From positions 1,054,001 through 1,118,000 of the forward strand of contig JAAROD010000049.1 of the NCBI GenBank assembly GCA_012274445.1: a DNA stretch of 64,000 bases, written 5' to 3'. The notes beneath the pieces are model-generated. The model made no database searches and was not told the origin of the DNA. It saw only the letters and a program-made list of their open reading frames with translations. How positions within the stretch are numbered: position 1 is the first letter of the stretch; each line of letters starts with the position of its first letter. The DNA is from Sclerotiophoma versabilis. Lineage: Eukaryota > Ascomycota > Dothideomycetes > Pleosporales > Didymellaceae. Positions 47,684 to 56,802 of the stretch are shown in pieces. The translations under genes and the position numbers were made by a program.

Positions 47684-48404
47684 GGCGGGCGGTGCGGTGC
47701 GGTGCGGTGCGGTGCGGTGCTCGCGGGGGGGAGGGCAGGAAGCGGGCAGGCGAGGCGGGCAGGACAAGCGGGCAGGAGAAGCGGGCAGGAGAAGAGAGCG
47801 GGCGTGGGGGTGCTCTCTCTGTGCGCAGTGGGAGACGAGCTGGGTGCGGGCTGCTCGTATGGGCGTGCGTATGCGTATAGCGCGAGTGTCAGGTACAGCT
47901 GGGCAGCGCAGTCGTGCCAGCCTCTCGCCGCGCTGCAGGCGGAGGCCCACCGCCAAGCCTCCCTCCGTCATGCCCGGCGGCCGGCGCTGGGCTGGCGAAC
48001 GCTGGCGAACGCTGGCGAACCCCAAGCTCCCGACTCGACGCCCAGCCCGCTGCCCGCCTCACTCGCTGGTTGGCTGTCAGCCCGCGCCGGCCCTCGAGCA
48101 CCGGAGCAGCTCCAGCAGCCCGTGCAACTGCACAGCACCGCCAGCATCCCATGCCACTGCGCCGCACCCCCCTCTGCAGCTGGCAGCCTGCACCGCGCTC
48201 TTCGACGCCTCTGCCTCCCCTCCGCCGCCGCCGCCCAACAAGCTGTCGGCTGCGCGCCCGCCTCTGGTCCTCCAACTCCCACCACCGCTGCATCGCCCTC
48301 CCGCCCCCGGCCTCGACCTCCGCCGCCATCAACACATGTGTGCAGCCTGTCGCGCATCGCCGGTGAAGCTCCTGTGAGCTTTGCCAGCGCACCGCAGCGC
48401 TGCC
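47684..48404. promoter_or_regulatory. Shared divergent promoter region (ABP1 and F-box gene)
   Basis: 721 bp between the two ATGs. It is very GC-rich, with six GGTGC units next to the ABP1 start (47691-47720), GCGGGCAGG-type repeats (47740-47800) and three GCTGGCGAAC-like units (47990-48020). It is open in several frames on both strands because of composition, not coding. Confidence 0.5.
47691..47720. repeat. (GGTGC)6 tandem repeat
   Basis: Six perfect GGTGC units immediately upstream of the ABP1 ATG, in its 5' UTR or promoter. Confidence 0.9.
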
Positions 48405-51400
48405 ATGTACGGGCGCGCGTCGAGCCCGGCCTCCTCGCTCGATTTCTACCACGCTCAAGGCATGCTGGACCCTCCCGCCGGCCAGATGCAGAGCCATGCG
48501 CCGGCCACCAAGCGCAAGGCAGATCATGTCTCTTCTGCCGCAGACAAGAGGCGCAGACTGCACACCCATGTCGCTTCGTCCGACTCAACTCGGCTGCGAC
48601 CCTGCGCTGGCCTGCCACCGGCGCTGTGGCAGCACGTCTTTTCCTTCTGTTCACTTGCAGACCTTGGTCGGTTGATCCAAGTCAATCGGCCCTTTCATTC
48701 CTATCTCACAGACGTCTCCAACGTCTCGCTGTCTAAACCAGAGCATGGTTGTCTGCCTCTCCTAAACTCTGAAGCGCTGTGGGCCTCTGCCCGCAATGCG
48801 TATAGCTCAAATGCCCCCAAGCCCCTCCCAGGCCTTGCCGAGCTGCAGATGTGGCAGCTCGTCTGGTCCAAGAGGTGCCAGTTTTGTAACAAGCTCGATA
48901 CTCATACTCCTGGTGACAAGATATGGCACCAAGGCCCAGGTGACACGGGCGTCCGCACCGTCTGGCCCTTCGCTCTCAGGGCATGCGGTCCTTGTCTGAT
49001 GCAGCAATGCCAGACAGTGAGTTGCAGGTACATCCTCCTTCTCAGCTACTGACTCTGCCAGGACGCTAGCCTCCTCTTCTCCACCGCCTCTGCCCTGAGA
49101 CCTGCGCTACCCTTCGCCCTCATCACGAGCCATCGCCACTACATCCCCGCGTACGCCCTGCAGTCGACGACAACGCCCGCGAATGTCGAAATCGCAAAAT
49201 ACTACTACAAGAAGCATGTGGAGGAGATAACGCGGGAGCTGAACGATGCACTCGCTCTTGGCCCGGCTGCGGCCGAGGAGTGGTCCAAGGGTCTCGAGGC
49301 AAGAGGGAAGCAGCGCATGAGGGCAGCCGAGGCCTGGGAGCGCTGGTCTGTCAAGCACAAGGACGCAAAGCGCGCGCCCTCTGTTGCACGCTCACCTGCA
49401 CCCGCACCGCGCAAGCTGTCCAAATCCCCAAAGCGCCACACAGCTTCCCCCATCCTCCATGCACCTGTCCCAGCGAGTAAGTACTCTTCACCTGTTTCCA
49501 GTGCTGCCACGCATGGCCGCCGTGTCAGACGTTTCACAAATACCCCTCCAATGCCCAACCTAACAGCTGCAGCGCCAGACGGCCCCCACGCACACCAAAG
49601 ACCTCCCACTATTCCCCCCAATGTCTTCACTCCCCAGCCTGTACACACTGGTAGCGCTCAGCCAAACCAGCAGAGGAATCTTCATGATGCCAATGAGGCT
49701 AAAGCAACCCGGAAAACGGACATAGAGCGCCGATGCCAGCAGATGAATCCGCCTATTGCTCCAAACATATTGCGCCACATGGATGCTTTCAAGGCAGCTA
49801 TTCAGATCTCTCAGCCAATGAACGATTATGCGTGGAGCGTTTTGCAGCCTCGCCTAATCGCCAACTTGCCTGCTGCCCAACAAGCCGAAGCCGACCACGT
49901 GTCTCGTGTAGCCCTGCTTTCAACAAAACAAACAGACCGCCGTCATCAGGATGCTAACTCCAAGGAAGCAAAGGAGGCCATGGATCGGGAGTGGGAAGAA
50001 TCCCAACGACCAATCCGTGACAGGCTCAGCGCCATCGCTGACGACTTTACCAACCGGGTCTGGGATCACGGGAAAGCTCTCACCTACGAAAACAGTCCAA
50101 AGTTCGCGGCCGACCTCCTCGTATACGTAAGGCAAACTTACTATGAAGAGATGGGAGGCTTCGTTACTGCGCTGCAGCCATCACAGGAGAACGGGCTTTT
50201 GGACAACAGGCCACCCCTGGTACTGGAGAACATGAAATGGGTATATGATAACAAGCTCAAACCTCTAACAGAACAGTATCGTCGAGATCTGTTCTTTTGT
50301 CATGGTAACGATTGTGAGCAAGCCACCCGGCCTTTTGGTTTCGAAGGTGTTATCCAGCACTACGGAGCAAAGCATACCACCGCGTTTAGCAGCGGCAACA
50401 TCGTCGTTGCCTGGAGAGAAGCCGAGTGGCCAGAGGAAACACCATTCCATCCGGATCCAATCTCAGTGAAACACGCTCCCCATGCGTCGTCTAATGCAAC
50501 AGCTTACAGCGGGTTCTATAGTGGATTCTCGCGAGCAGGAACATCCACTCCGCATATGCCAACTCACATGCCCCAAGCAAGCCCAGGCCCTTACCAGTAT
50601 GCCGGTTACAATGGTCCCTTTGCCCCACCGCAGGTACCATACGACTACTCGCAGGTCTATGGCGCCCCAGAGGGGCATCCCTACCAACCAATGGGTCCGC
50701 CCGGATATGGCCCTCACCCAGGTAACCCCCCGTACATGCCATCCCCTGCTATGATCAATCCTGCTGTGGCTCCGCCTCCTGCTATGCCTCCACCACCTCA
50801 AGGCATCACCGATTCTGTACCAAATGGCAATGGGGATTCGGGTCATAGCACAGCTTCATTCGACAAGGAAGTAAGTACCATCATTGGACTTGCCCAGGAC
50901 ATGTGGAAACAGACCTCTGGCATCAAGGACATGCCCAACAGCCTCCGAATCTATGTCTTATTGCATCGCGTCATCTCCAAGTTCCATATTGAGTTCAACT
51001 ATGAACCAAACCTGAACCACTTCATTGGTGCGCTTTCTAATCACGAGATATCAAAGGCGCTAAAGAACGCGCCAGGTCTATCTTGTAAAGCCTGTCAACT
51101 CCAGTCTGCTCACCACCTTACTGGCGCATACTACACGAAACCGGAGGAGAGGAGAACTTACACTGTTTTGACTTTATTCCAACACTTCCGTTCACAACAT
51201 TTAACCATGAATCCTCCTGGCATTGGTTATGGTCAGGTCTCTACTTCTCTGGACTGGAAAGAGGACATGATCGAACTGCCTTCTGAGCGCATCATATCAG
51301 GGCTCATCCACGCTCCTGGCATGGACGACGAAAAGCTCCTTATGATCGCGACCACCTTTCCAAGTCTGTTCCCTCTGCCTCTACCAATTATCGGCAAGAT

Positions 51401-53034
51401 CGAGGATGATGGACTGACCTCACCTGCTTCTTCGGGACCCATAAAGGATTCCTTCCGTGCAAGTGGTACTCCAGGCGCTGCACGCATCGAATCGCCACAC
51501 CTATCGAGACCCGTGGACGATGAGTACAACTTCGACCGCCCATCTACTGCTGCCGATAGAACAAACCAAGCTCCAGGCTTGGGAAGCAGAAAGCGTTCGC
51601 ACCGCGATAGTCCACCTGACCAGCGTGGGGAGCGTTACTACGGTGAACCTCGCTACTACGTATGTCATCGGCAAATACTACTCATTGAGACACAAGCTAA
51701 TAGACTGTGATTAGTTGGCCAGAGAACAACCGGACGACGGGTACCCACGCCCCCGAGAGTACGTGGAGTATGCTCCAAGCCCTCGAATGTTTCACGCTGC
51801 TCCTGTTTATAACGAATACTCCGGACGTCGTACTGGATTCCGTGAGGCCGAGCGTTTCTACGGTCCGCCAAAAGAAGAGGTTGTCTATGCACGTTCTCAT
51901 GAAGGAAGCCACGGTCGACAGTACAGCTCTCATTTGCGCCAGGTCAGGTATGCCGAAGATGATGGCCTACGTCCGGAGTACCAGCACCCAGCTGAAGTAC
52001 AACCACGGGAAGCCAGTGGACCTCGTGCACAATCTGCCGCTGATCGTTTCCTCGAAGAGTTTGCTCCCGAACAGCCTCCTGCAAGCGAAGAGCAACCGCT
52101 CCCTCCTGCACGGCCGGATTCAAAGCCTTCCATGTCGGCCCACGAAGGCGATGATGGCTCCCGTTACACGCCTCCCCCGCCAAGTTTACCTCTTCCCAGT
52201 GACCTCGAGAGTCAGACCCGGCCACTTGCAGCGCCGCAGCCGGCACCGTCAACTGTCTCGAATCAATCGCGATACGAAGCTCCACACCCGAATGGCCGTC
52301 ATATCCCTACACCTGATTCTGCGGGTCCTCCCCGCCGACATGCTCCTCAACGCCGAAGGGACCGTCCCCACGAACAGCGGATGCCTTCCCGCTACTATCG
52401 CTATATGAGTGTTGCCGCTCGAGACGAGCACTACGGTCGCGCACCGAGCATCACCCGATCCCAAAGAAACAGATACGAAGAGCAACGCCGCCGTATTGAC
52501 GAAGCAGAGACTCCTCAACCCACCACAGAGCGAGACCGTGCATACGAACCAACCTACTCGCGGGATCACAGCGTTGACCACACATCCCCCGAGGAACACT
52601 TCTACCCACCCGCTCGCCCAGCACCACGCGACTATGTCTCCGTCCAAGATCGTACGCATCACTTCTCGCCGCCGCGGTACCACCGCTATGATGATGCTCG
52701 CGGACCGCCGCCGCCGATGTACTACGATGACTATGGGCAGCCGGATTACGAGATCGTGCGTGTGAGAGGCGACTACCGTCAACCACGTCCATATGTGGGA
52801 GATTACCGTCAGCCTGGCCCTGCACGTTATGAGCCCTACCATGACCCTTACATGTACGAGCGCCCTCAAAGGTACAACAGCCGTCCGGAGGAGTACGTCT
52901 ATTATGAAGATAGAGAAAGGGACAGGCCGCTACCTCGGCGACCAGTGCATGAGCCTGAGGCTGAGCCTCTAGAGCCTCCTCCCGTAGGTGTCAAGATCGA
53001 GGTTGCTACCCCTGCGCCTGGGATCCCAGAGTAA
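48405..53034 (+). CDS. Very long F-box protein with Cys pairs, unknown substrate
   Basis: Exons: 48405-49016, 49062-51659, 51715-53034 (1509 aa). After a basic tract (KRKADHVSSAADKRRRL) an F-box lies near residues 69-103 (LPPALWQHVFSFCSLADLGR), as in SCF ubiquitin-ligase adaptors. A Cys group follows (CQFCNKLD, ACGPCL, near 157-200). The middle contains a folded-looking region (NDYAWSVLQPRLIANLPAAQ, FTNRVWDHGKALTYENSPKF, LRRDLFFCHGND-like CHGNDC, IQHYGAKH) suggesting a zinc-finger-like element, then a Pro/Tyr/Gly-rich stretch, a second folded block (YVLLHRVISKFHIEFNYEPN, SCKACQL..LTGAYYTKPE), and a Tyr/Arg/Pro-rich tail of 400 residues. Both introns have good GT/AG borders and keep phase. I recall similar ascomycete proteins of unknown function. 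Confidence 0.85.
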
Positions 53035-53731
53035 GAGGTTGTATCTTTGGCTCTTGACTCTGCTAGGATCATGCATATACTTGAGATGTTTGCAGTATTC
53101 ATTGTCATTTTGCAATTTCTGAAACCCTGCCCTGAACATGTATAACAATCATGACCTGCAGCGTTGCGCGCGTTATACAATTGGAGGCCAGCGATGCATA
53201 CTTATTGTCTATACTATTTACGAAGAAATGATTGACCATTGAGCAACAGAATCACAGATGTGTACAATACTGTGTATCACTGCAAGCGAGATTACGCACC
53301 TCACGAGTGTTGTGGACCTGCGTTGTGGGTTTGTAAGCATGCTCAGATGCTTGCAGCTGTGGGCACCTCGGCACCGGCTTCGGGTGTACCATTGCGGACA
53401 TGCAAGGCGGCACGGCCGCACCACTCTTGAGGCATCGATAAGCGGTTTTCCATACTCTTCTATGCATGTGCCTCACCATGACTCTGTTCTTATATGATCG
53501 ACAGTGCCTGCATTTTGTGCAACACACAGTAAGAGAGGTTTCACGGTCTTCTTCGGCGCTGCGGGGTCGATTGTGAAGCTTGCCTTGGTACCGTATCTTG
53601 AGCGCAGTAGACGTTACTCCGCAACCAGCACTTGACGCTCGCTGTGAAGAGACGGAATACAGATCAATTGTATAGGGATATATCGACTGTCTTCAGCTCG
53701 ATTGCAGGCTCTTCCAAACATCGTCAGCAAC
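53035..53731. other. Intergenic
   Basis: About 700 bp with the F-box gene's 3' UTR and the MFS promoter. Short frames in 53240-53530 look peptide-like in places but match nothing I recognise. Confidence 0.45.
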
Positions 53732-55192
53732 ATGACAAAACGAGTACCCAGTCAAGCCTCCGAGGAAGAGTCGGTCCACGAAGTACAGCGCGACGGCGAC
53801 GATGCCTCGATACTCTCAGCACGGGATGAATTAGAAGAAAAATGGAGGAACGGCATCAGGTTGAAGGTCGATCTCCGCCTATGCAGTATCGCCGGTATCC
53901 TCTGCAGTTTGAACCTTCTCGATAGCGGCGTCATCTCCTCCGCGTCGGTAACCAGCATGCTGTCCGATCTTGAGTTGGATGTCGGCAACCGCTATTCAGT
54001 ATCTATCTTTATCTTCACAATTGCAAGCATTGCCTTCCAATTGCCCTCCACAATCGCCGTCCGCACTTTTGGTCCACGCATCTGGTTCTCCTTCATCACT
54101 ATCTGCTTCGGCATCATCACGCTCTGCACCGCCTTCGTCCAAACCTGGCGCCAGATGATCGCCCTCCGCATCCTGCTCGGCATTGCAATGTCCGGCGTCT
54201 ACCCAGGCCTTACTTTTCTCTTGAGTGTATACTACACGCGTAAAGAGCAGCAACTCCGCTTCGCGCTGATGCAAAGCGGCGAAGTCAGCGTCCTGGCAAC
54301 CGGCAGCATCGTCAACTACGGCCTCAACCTGCTCAACGGCTCGTACGGACTGAAAGGCTGGCAATGGATGTTCATCGTACAAGGCGCCATCACTGCATTC
54401 CTCGGCATCCTGACATACTGGTGGATGCCCGACCTCCCGGAGCGCTCACACACCTCGTTCCACTTCCTGTCCGAATCCGAAGCCCGCGTTGCCACCGCCC
54501 GCATCGCGCACGACCGTGGCGACCACCAGGCTGAACCGTTTGCGTGGCGCAAAGTCTTGGTGCACGCGAGCGACATCAAGATCTACGGCTTCTGCACGCT
54601 GTACTTCCTGCAGAACCTCGTGTCGACGAGTATGAGTTACTTCCTACCCATCATCCTGCAGGGCGGCATGGGCTTCGACACGGGCGAGTCCATCCTGCTC
54701 TCCGCGCCGCCATACTACTACGCCGTCATCCCGGCCATCTTGTCCTCGTACGTCGGCGACAAGTTCCAGCTGCGCGGGCCGGTGATTGTGTTCAACTGTC
54801 TCACGCTCATCGCTGGGTTCGCGATGCTCGGGTTCGCAGATCAGGTCACTGTGCGGCTCATTGGCACGTATCTGGCGACGGGCGCGTACGTGGCGAACTG
54901 GGCGGCGATGGCGACCTACCAGGCAAACAATGTAGTCGGTCAGTGGAAGAGGGTGTTTACTGCGGCCGCAGTGACGGCGTGTAATGGCGCGGGTGGTATC
55001 GCTGGGAGCTTCATCGTGCGCCAGCAAGAGAGTCCACGGTACCCGACAGCCGTGTGGGTATCGATTGGCAGCCACATCCTGATCATCGGAGTGGTTGGCG
55101 TGTTTAGCGTATACTTCTACTCAGCGAACGCCCGGCAGAGGCGAGGGAAGAGGATCCTTGAGGGGACCGAAGGGTTCAGATTCACCTATTGA
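53732..55192 (+). CDS. MFS transporter, anion:cation symporter (Dal5-like) family
   Basis: Single exon, 486 aa, from ATG 53732 (MTKRVPSQASEEESV). The cytosolic acidic N-terminus is followed by 12 predicted helices in two groups of six: LRLCSIAGILCSLNLLDSGV (TM1), IFIFTIASIAFQLPSTIAVR, FSFITICFGIITLCTAF, ILLGIAMSGVYPGLTFLLSV, and after the central loop GFCTLYFLQNLVSTSMSYFL, VIVFNCLTLIAGFAMLGFAD and the last pair. TM1 Asp, the GxxxSGVYPG segment and RxxxRILLG are characteristic of the fungal allantoate/nicotinate/vitamin-type anion:cation symporters. The substrate cannot be inferred. The first half of TM6-7 carries WQWMFIVQGAITAFLG, the usual MFS pattern. Confidence 0.88.
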   Translation: MTKRVPSQASEEESVHEVQRDGDDASILSARDELEEKWRNGIRLKVDLRLCSIAGILCSLNLLDSGVISSASVTSMLSDLELDVGNRYSVSIFIFTIASIAFQLPSTIAVRTFGPRIWFSFITICFGIITLCTAFVQTWRQMIALRILLGIAMSGVYPGLTFLLSVYYTRKEQQLRFALMQSGEVSVLATGSIVNYGLNLLNGSYGLKGWQWMFIVQGAITAFLGILTYWWMPDLPERSHTSFHFLSESEARVATARIAHDRGDHQAEPFAWRKVLVHASDIKIYGFCTLYFLQNLVSTSMSYFLPIILQGGMGFDTGESILLSAPPYYYAVIPAILSSYVGDKFQLRGPVIVFNCLTLIAGFAMLGFADQVTVRLIGTYLATGAYVANWAAMATYQANNVVGQWKRVFTAAAVTACNGAGGIAGSFIVRQQESPRYPTAVWVSIGSHILIIGVVGVFSVYFYSANARQRRGKRILEGTEGFRFTY

Positions 55193-55301
55193 GGCATGAA
55201 TGTATGAATGTATCATGTACGAATGTATGCACGTATGTAGGTACTGCAGTCCATAAAAGTAAACCTCCCACCATACCTTAGTCACACAACATCCAACCCA
55301 A

Positions 55302-55321
55302 CCAGCCAGCCAGCCAGCCAG
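55302..55321. repeat. (CCAG)5 microsatellite
   Basis: Five CCAG units directly upstream of the CA tract. Confidence 0.9.
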
Positions 55322-55354
55322 CCATCCAGCCTCTCCGGCTCAAACAGCCCGCCG

Positions 55355-55358
<4 letters not shown>

Positions 55359-55411
<53 letters not shown>
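55359..55411. repeat. (CA)26 microsatellite
   Basis: Fifty-three bases of uninterrupted CA dinucleotide repeat. Confidence 0.95.
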
Positions 55412-55414
<3 letters not shown>

Positions 55415-55744
55415 TGAGTGAGCACCCCCCTTCCACACCGGAGATAAGACGGAGACTCGACGCCTGACCAGCACCGAAACCACGCAAAAACAGGCACAAC
55501 ATGGCAGCGAGAACAAGGTAACCGTCTGGCATTAATTACTCCGCTGAACTAAGCGCACATCCGGGAGATAAGCGTGCTGACTTTATGATATTGGGAGAAC
55601 CAATGGGGTTACGGTGTAGCTGGACAATTGGACAAGTACTTCTAGAGGGTTCTGGAGGTGCGTGTCTTGGCGGCTTTGTTGAGGGGGCTCAGGACTAGGC
55701 TTGTGAGTATGCATATGTAGTGTAGAGGCCTGGGAAGCGAGCTG

Positions 55745-55747
<3 letters not shown>

Positions 55748-55782
<35 letters not shown>
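55748..55782. repeat. (AT)17 microsatellite in the SDR promoter
   Basis: Thirty-five bases of alternating A/T ending about 115 bp upstream of the chosen SDR start codon. Confidence 0.95.
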
Positions 55783-55785
<3 letters not shown>

Positions 55786-55896
55786 ATGGCGGATGGGATG
55801 GGATGGGATAACCGTCGTGTGTCTTACTCGGACTTTATTTCCATAGATTTTCGCAACTACTATTGTAGTTTGTTCAGCTCAACGCTCCTTTTTGTC

Positions 55897-56706
55897 ATGG
55901 CCCATGCCAACCGCCTTAGGAATGCCCACGTCTTCGTCTTCGGCGGGACGTCAGGCATCGGGTATGCCGTCGCTAATATGGCGCTATCAAACGGGGCTCG
56001 AGTAACAATCTCTGGCTCTTCCCAGCCCAAGGTCGACGGCAAAGTCAAACAGCTCCAATCTCTGTACCCCAACCTTCCACCCGAGAGCGTTGCTGGCTAC
56101 GCCTGCGACCTATCCGACCTGGCCAGCCTTGAAGCCAATCTAACAGCCGTCTTCGACAAAGCCACTAAGGGAGGGGCTAAGAAAATCGACCACATTGCGT
56201 TCACCGCTGGAGACTCCATCTCCCCACCAAGCGTGTCAGACGTTACGCCCGAGACACTGCTGAAGGGATTCAACGTGCGTCTCGTCGCGCCCAGTATCAT
56301 CGCCAAGCTCCTCACGACCGGAAAATATATGCCGAAAAGCTCAAACTCCTCCTTCACGCTAACCGGCGGAACAAATACGCACAAGCCTTTCCCAGGCTGG
56401 ACCTATGTCGCAACTGTAGGCGCGTCTATCGAGGGACTTGTGCGTGGACTGGCAGTTGATTTGAAGCCCATTCGCACCAATGTTGTTGTCCCTGGAGCGA
56501 TTCAGACCGAGTTGCTGCAGCCGACGTTGGATCAAATGGGGCAGGAGGCAGCGGCGAAGTGGGCGCGGGAGGTCAGCTTGACGGATACACTTGGGCAGCC
56601 AGAGGGGATTGCCGAGGCGTATGGGTATTTGATGAAGGATAAGTTTGCGAATGGGAGTCAGGTAACAAGTGACGGAGGGAGGTTGTTGGTTCCTTTCGGA
56701 CAGTGA
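55897..56706 (+). CDS. Atypical short-chain dehydrogenase/reductase-like protein
   Basis: Single exon, 269 aa, from ATG 55897 (MAHANRLRNAHVFVFGG); the frame is open further upstream, but that stretch is unlike the family. The Rossmann fold is clear: GGTSGIGYAVA cofactor loop near residue 17, YACDLSDLAS (acidic residue at the adenine site), and VRTNVVVPGAIQTELL-like PGA segment (IRTNVVVPGAIQTELLQPT). The catalytic Tyr-x-x-x-Lys of classical SDRs is missing: the corresponding stretch reads WTYVATVGASIEGLVRGLAV, with neither a correctly spaced Lys nor the upstream catalytic Ser context (FTLTGGTNTHKP). Fungal and bacterial relatives with the same change exist and their activity is unclear. Convergent with the next gene, only 96 bp away. 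Confidence 0.85.
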   Translation: MAHANRLRNAHVFVFGGTSGIGYAVANMALSNGARVTISGSSQPKVDGKVKQLQSLYPNLPPESVAGYACDLSDLASLEANLTAVFDKATKGGAKKIDHIAFTAGDSISPPSVSDVTPETLLKGFNVRLVAPSIIAKLLTTGKYMPKSSNSSFTLTGGTNTHKPFPGWTYVATVGASIEGLVRGLAVDLKPIRTNVVVPGAIQTELLQPTLDQMGQEAAAKWAREVSLTDTLGQPEGIAEAYGYLMKDKFANGSQVTSDGGRLLVPFGQ

Positions 56707-56802
56707 GGGCAGATGCTAGGTAGCCCTTCGATATGAAGTTGTCTTGGTTGTTGTCGTTGTAGTCTTGTTAACGCCTCTTGAATGCCTGCTGTGTTTTTCC
56801 CA

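Larger units (their letters stand above)
55193..55896. other. Intergenic with stacked microsatellites
   Basis: About 700 bp between the transporter and the SDR gene. It starts with GAATGTAT-like imperfect repeats (55197-55240), then (CCAG)5, (CA)26 and, just before the SDR leader, a long (AT)17 tract. No coding sequence recognised. Confidence 0.6.

Noticed and set aside
47450..48736. 428-codon plus-strand open frame
   Set aside because: Covers the antisense of ABP1 exon 1, the GC-rich divergent promoter and part of the F-box exon; biased composition, no domain.
53240..53530. Short fragments that vaguely resemble ankyrin-type sequence
   Set aside because: Too short and interrupted; similarity does not exceed chance by eye.
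55786..55896. Upstream ATG for the SDR gene (55786)
   Set aside because: It would add 37 residues unlike the family, beginning right in the AT repeat; ATG 55897 gives the normal SDR start.
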